From Drosophila persimilis (lineage: Eukaryota; Arthropoda; Insecta; Diptera; Drosophilidae): a DNA stretch of 64,000 bases. The position numbers were made by a program, and so were the translations under genes. Shown here piece by piece: positions 61,876-64,000 of the stretch; position 1 is the stretch's first letter, and the number at the start of each line of letters is the position of its first letter. Below the pieces are notes generated by a model, which was given only the letters and a program-made list of their open reading frames with translations, did not search any database and was not told the DNA's origin. The DNA is taken from positions 17,219-81,218 of the forward strand of contig NW_020825372.1 of the NCBI RefSeq assembly GCF_003286085.1, given 5' to 3'.

Positions 61876-62990
61876 TATACCCGATACTCAAAATGAGTAT
61901 TGGGGTATATTAGATTTGTGGTAAAAGTGGATGTGTGTAACGTCCAGAAGGAATCGTTTCCGACCCTATAAAGTATATATATTCTTGATCAGCATCAATA
62001 GCCGAGTCGATTGAGCCCTGTCTGTCTGTCCGTCCGTCCGTCTGTCCGTCTGTCCGTCCCCTTCAGCGCCTAATGCTCAAAGACTATAAGAGCTAGAGCA
62101 ACGATGTTTTGGATCCAGACTTCTGTGATATGTCACTGCTCCAAAAATATTTCAAAACTTTGCCCCGCCCACTTCCGCCCCCACAAAGGGCGAAAATCTG
62201 TGGCATCCACAATTTCGACGATACGAGAAAACTAAAAACGCAGAATCGTAGAAGATGACTATATCTTCTAGAGTGCCAAATCTGAACCAGATCGTATAAT
62301 TATTACAGCCAGAATCACGAAAACAATTTCACTCTTTCTCGCTCTGTCTCACTCTAACACACAGGTTTCATGGTCGGTTTTGCCAATTGCAAAATATGAG
62401 TTCAAGGATCTCAGAACCTATAAAAGCCAGAGCAACCAAATTTAGTATCCACACTCCTGTGATATCGGACCTTGACCGTTTCCTGTCCAAATTTCGCCAC
62501 CACCCCCTTCCGCCCCCGCAAAGGACGAAAATCTGAGGCAACCACAAATCTCAGAGACTATTAAGGCTAGAGTAACCAAATTTGGTGCACACACTCCTTT
62601 AAGATGTCACTATAAAACGTATATCTCAGAATTTCGCCCCACCCCCATCCGCCCCCACCAAAGGACGAAAATCTGTTGCATCCACAATATTGCAGATTTG
62701 AGAAAACTAAAAACGCAGAATCATAGATAATGACCATATCTATTAGATGCTGAATCTGGATCAGATCAGATCAGATCATTTTTATAGCCAAAAGAAACAA
62801 ATCAATTTGCAGTGGCTACGCAGCGCCCGACGTCACGCTCAGACTGATTTTCTGTCTCTCTCGCACGCACTCTTTGTCGTGTCGTTAAATATTAGCGGCG
62901 TCTGCCGGAGGAGAGCCCATACTGACTTAGTATCGGGTATAACCTTAGAGTTGCGGTGTCCGCAGCAACTCACAACGTTCCCCCCTCGTT
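61876..62990 (+). mobile_element. DINE-1, full-length, right flank
   Basis: Forward DINE-1 of 1,115 bp with 5' inverted pair, minisatellite, three CCGCCC blocks and 3' hairpin (about 62947-62972). It is at the same insertion point in the retroelement as 5215, and its internal part matches 40275-41193. Several single-base indels (near 62501, 62659, 62747, 62917 and 62985). Confidence 0.87.
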
Positions 62991-63198
62991 CTTTTATGAA
63001 ATCAATGCCTATTATTCCATCACACAAAATTTTGATTAACTAAATGGAAATTGTGTGGAAAATGGCTGCTGCTGTTCTACGAGACATTTTATTTTGTCTT
63101 TGTAACAATGTATTAAAGGCGGGAATTCTACCTGAAGTGTATCCATGTACATGTATTCGAGCTCTATTATGCTCCTAGGGGTTGTTGAGACCAATTTT
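62991..63198 (-). pseudogene. retroelement protease-region remnant, copy E
   Basis: Repeat of 5993-6200, with the CDGIIGIDFI peptide on the minus strand. It shows that the retroelement continued across the DINE-1 insertion. Confidence 0.5.
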
Positions 63199-64000
63199 TA
63201 TACCCGATACTCAAAATGAGTATTGGGGTATATTAGATTTGTGGTAAAAGTGGATGGTGTAACGTCCAGAAGGAATCGTTTCCCTGTCTGTCTGTCCGTC
63301 CGTCCGTCTGTCCGTCTGTCCGTCCCCTTCAGCGCCTAATGCTCAAAGACTATAAGAGCTAGAACAACGATGTTTTGGATCCAGACTTCTGTGATATGTC
63401 ACTGCTCCAAAAATATTTCAAAACTTTGCCCCGCCCACTTCCGCCCCCACAAAGGGCGAAAATCTGTGGCATCTACAATTTCGACGATACGAGAAAACTA
63501 AAAACGCAGAATCGTAGAAGATGACTATATCTTCTAGAGTGCAAAATCTGAAACCAGATCGTATAATTATTATAGCCAGATCACGAAAACAATTTCACTC
63601 TTTCTCGCTCTGTCTCACTCTAACACACAGGTTTCATGGTCGGTTTTGCCAATTGCAAAATATGAGTTCAAGGATCTCAGAACCTATAAAAGCCAGAGCA
63701 ACCAAATTTGGTATCCACACTCCTGTGATATCGAACCTTGACCGTTTCATGTCCAAATTTCGCCACACCCCCTTCCGCCCCCGCAAAGGACGAAAATCTG
63801 AGGCAACCACAAATCTCAGAGACTATTAAGGCTAGAGTAACCAAATTTGGTACACACACTCCTTTAAGATGTCACTATAAAAACGTATATCTCAGAATTT
63901 CGCCCCACCCCCATCCGCCCCCACAAAGACGAAAATCTGTTGCATCCACAATATTGCAGATTTGAGAAAACTAAAAACGCAGAATCATAGATAATGACCA
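63199..64000 (+). mobile_element. DINE-1, truncated by window end
   Basis: Forward DINE-1 starting TATACCCGATACTC. About 70 bp between GTTTCC and CTGTCTG are missing, and there are many one-base indels. Its middle (ACAAAGGGCGAAAATC) is of the 7230 type, unlike the element in the matching place at 6201. Confidence 0.8.

Overview
This window is eukaryotic and almost certainly from a Drosophila of the obscura group. It has short spliced introns of 60-75 bp, a gene I recognise as pavarotti (pav, kinesin-6), an NHL-domain gene resembling mei-P26, Metaviridae-type (gypsy, 412/mdg1-like) and BEL/Pao retrotransposon remnants, and many copies of a DINE-1/INE-1-type (ISY-like) non-autonomous Helitron relative. 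There is nothing prokaryotic in it. The ordering, the near-identical segmental duplications and the TE density point to heterochromatin or a sex-chromosome/Y-like ampliconic region. That placement is inference; the sequence does not prove it.

Layout. 1-566: last exons of a pav copy entering from the left edge. 567-6200: pav 3' flank, a 412-like LTR and antisense pol remnant, a DINE-1 insertion, then a protease-region remnant. 6201-11772: tandem DINE-1 array with a 1,518-bp unit. 11773-19147: two 3,905-bp-spaced units, each holding a broken mei-P26-like NHL fragment and an antisense BEL/Pao fragment. 19148-22992: forward DINE-1 copies, a spacer and an inverted DINE-1. 23084-26895: a third mei-P26-like copy, two extra tandem copies of its tail, and a BEL fragment. 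27393-30789: a complete pav gene with promoter motifs and six exons encoding 887 residues. 30790-40274: pav flank plus retroelement, then a 4,820-bp tandem duplicate holding only the pav 3' end plus the retroelement. From a crossover inside a DINE-1 at 41194-41284, the whole 21,605-bp block repeats, giving a second complete pav at 49407-52394. After 61876 the sequence returns to the flank seen at 5215-6200.

How it works together. The two complete pav genes are the only features that look able to make a normal protein. Pav acts in the central spindle and in cytokinesis, including germline ring canals; Mei-P26 is a germline translational regulator. Every mei-P26-like copy here is 5'-truncated and frame-damaged. 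All five gypsy-type pol copies share the same two nonsense codons, so they multiplied by DNA duplication together with pav and not by transposition. DINE-1 copies sit at the recombination joints and are the likely substrates for unequal exchange. The gypsy and BEL fragments lie antisense to the gene copies, so read-through from the gene copies would make antisense TE RNA.

Caveats. The last ~3 kb (about 60.8-64.0 kb) has many single-base indels relative to its paralogues, which looks like consensus error near a contig end. Breaks there should not be read biologically. Assembly of such a repetitive locus needs independent confirmation.
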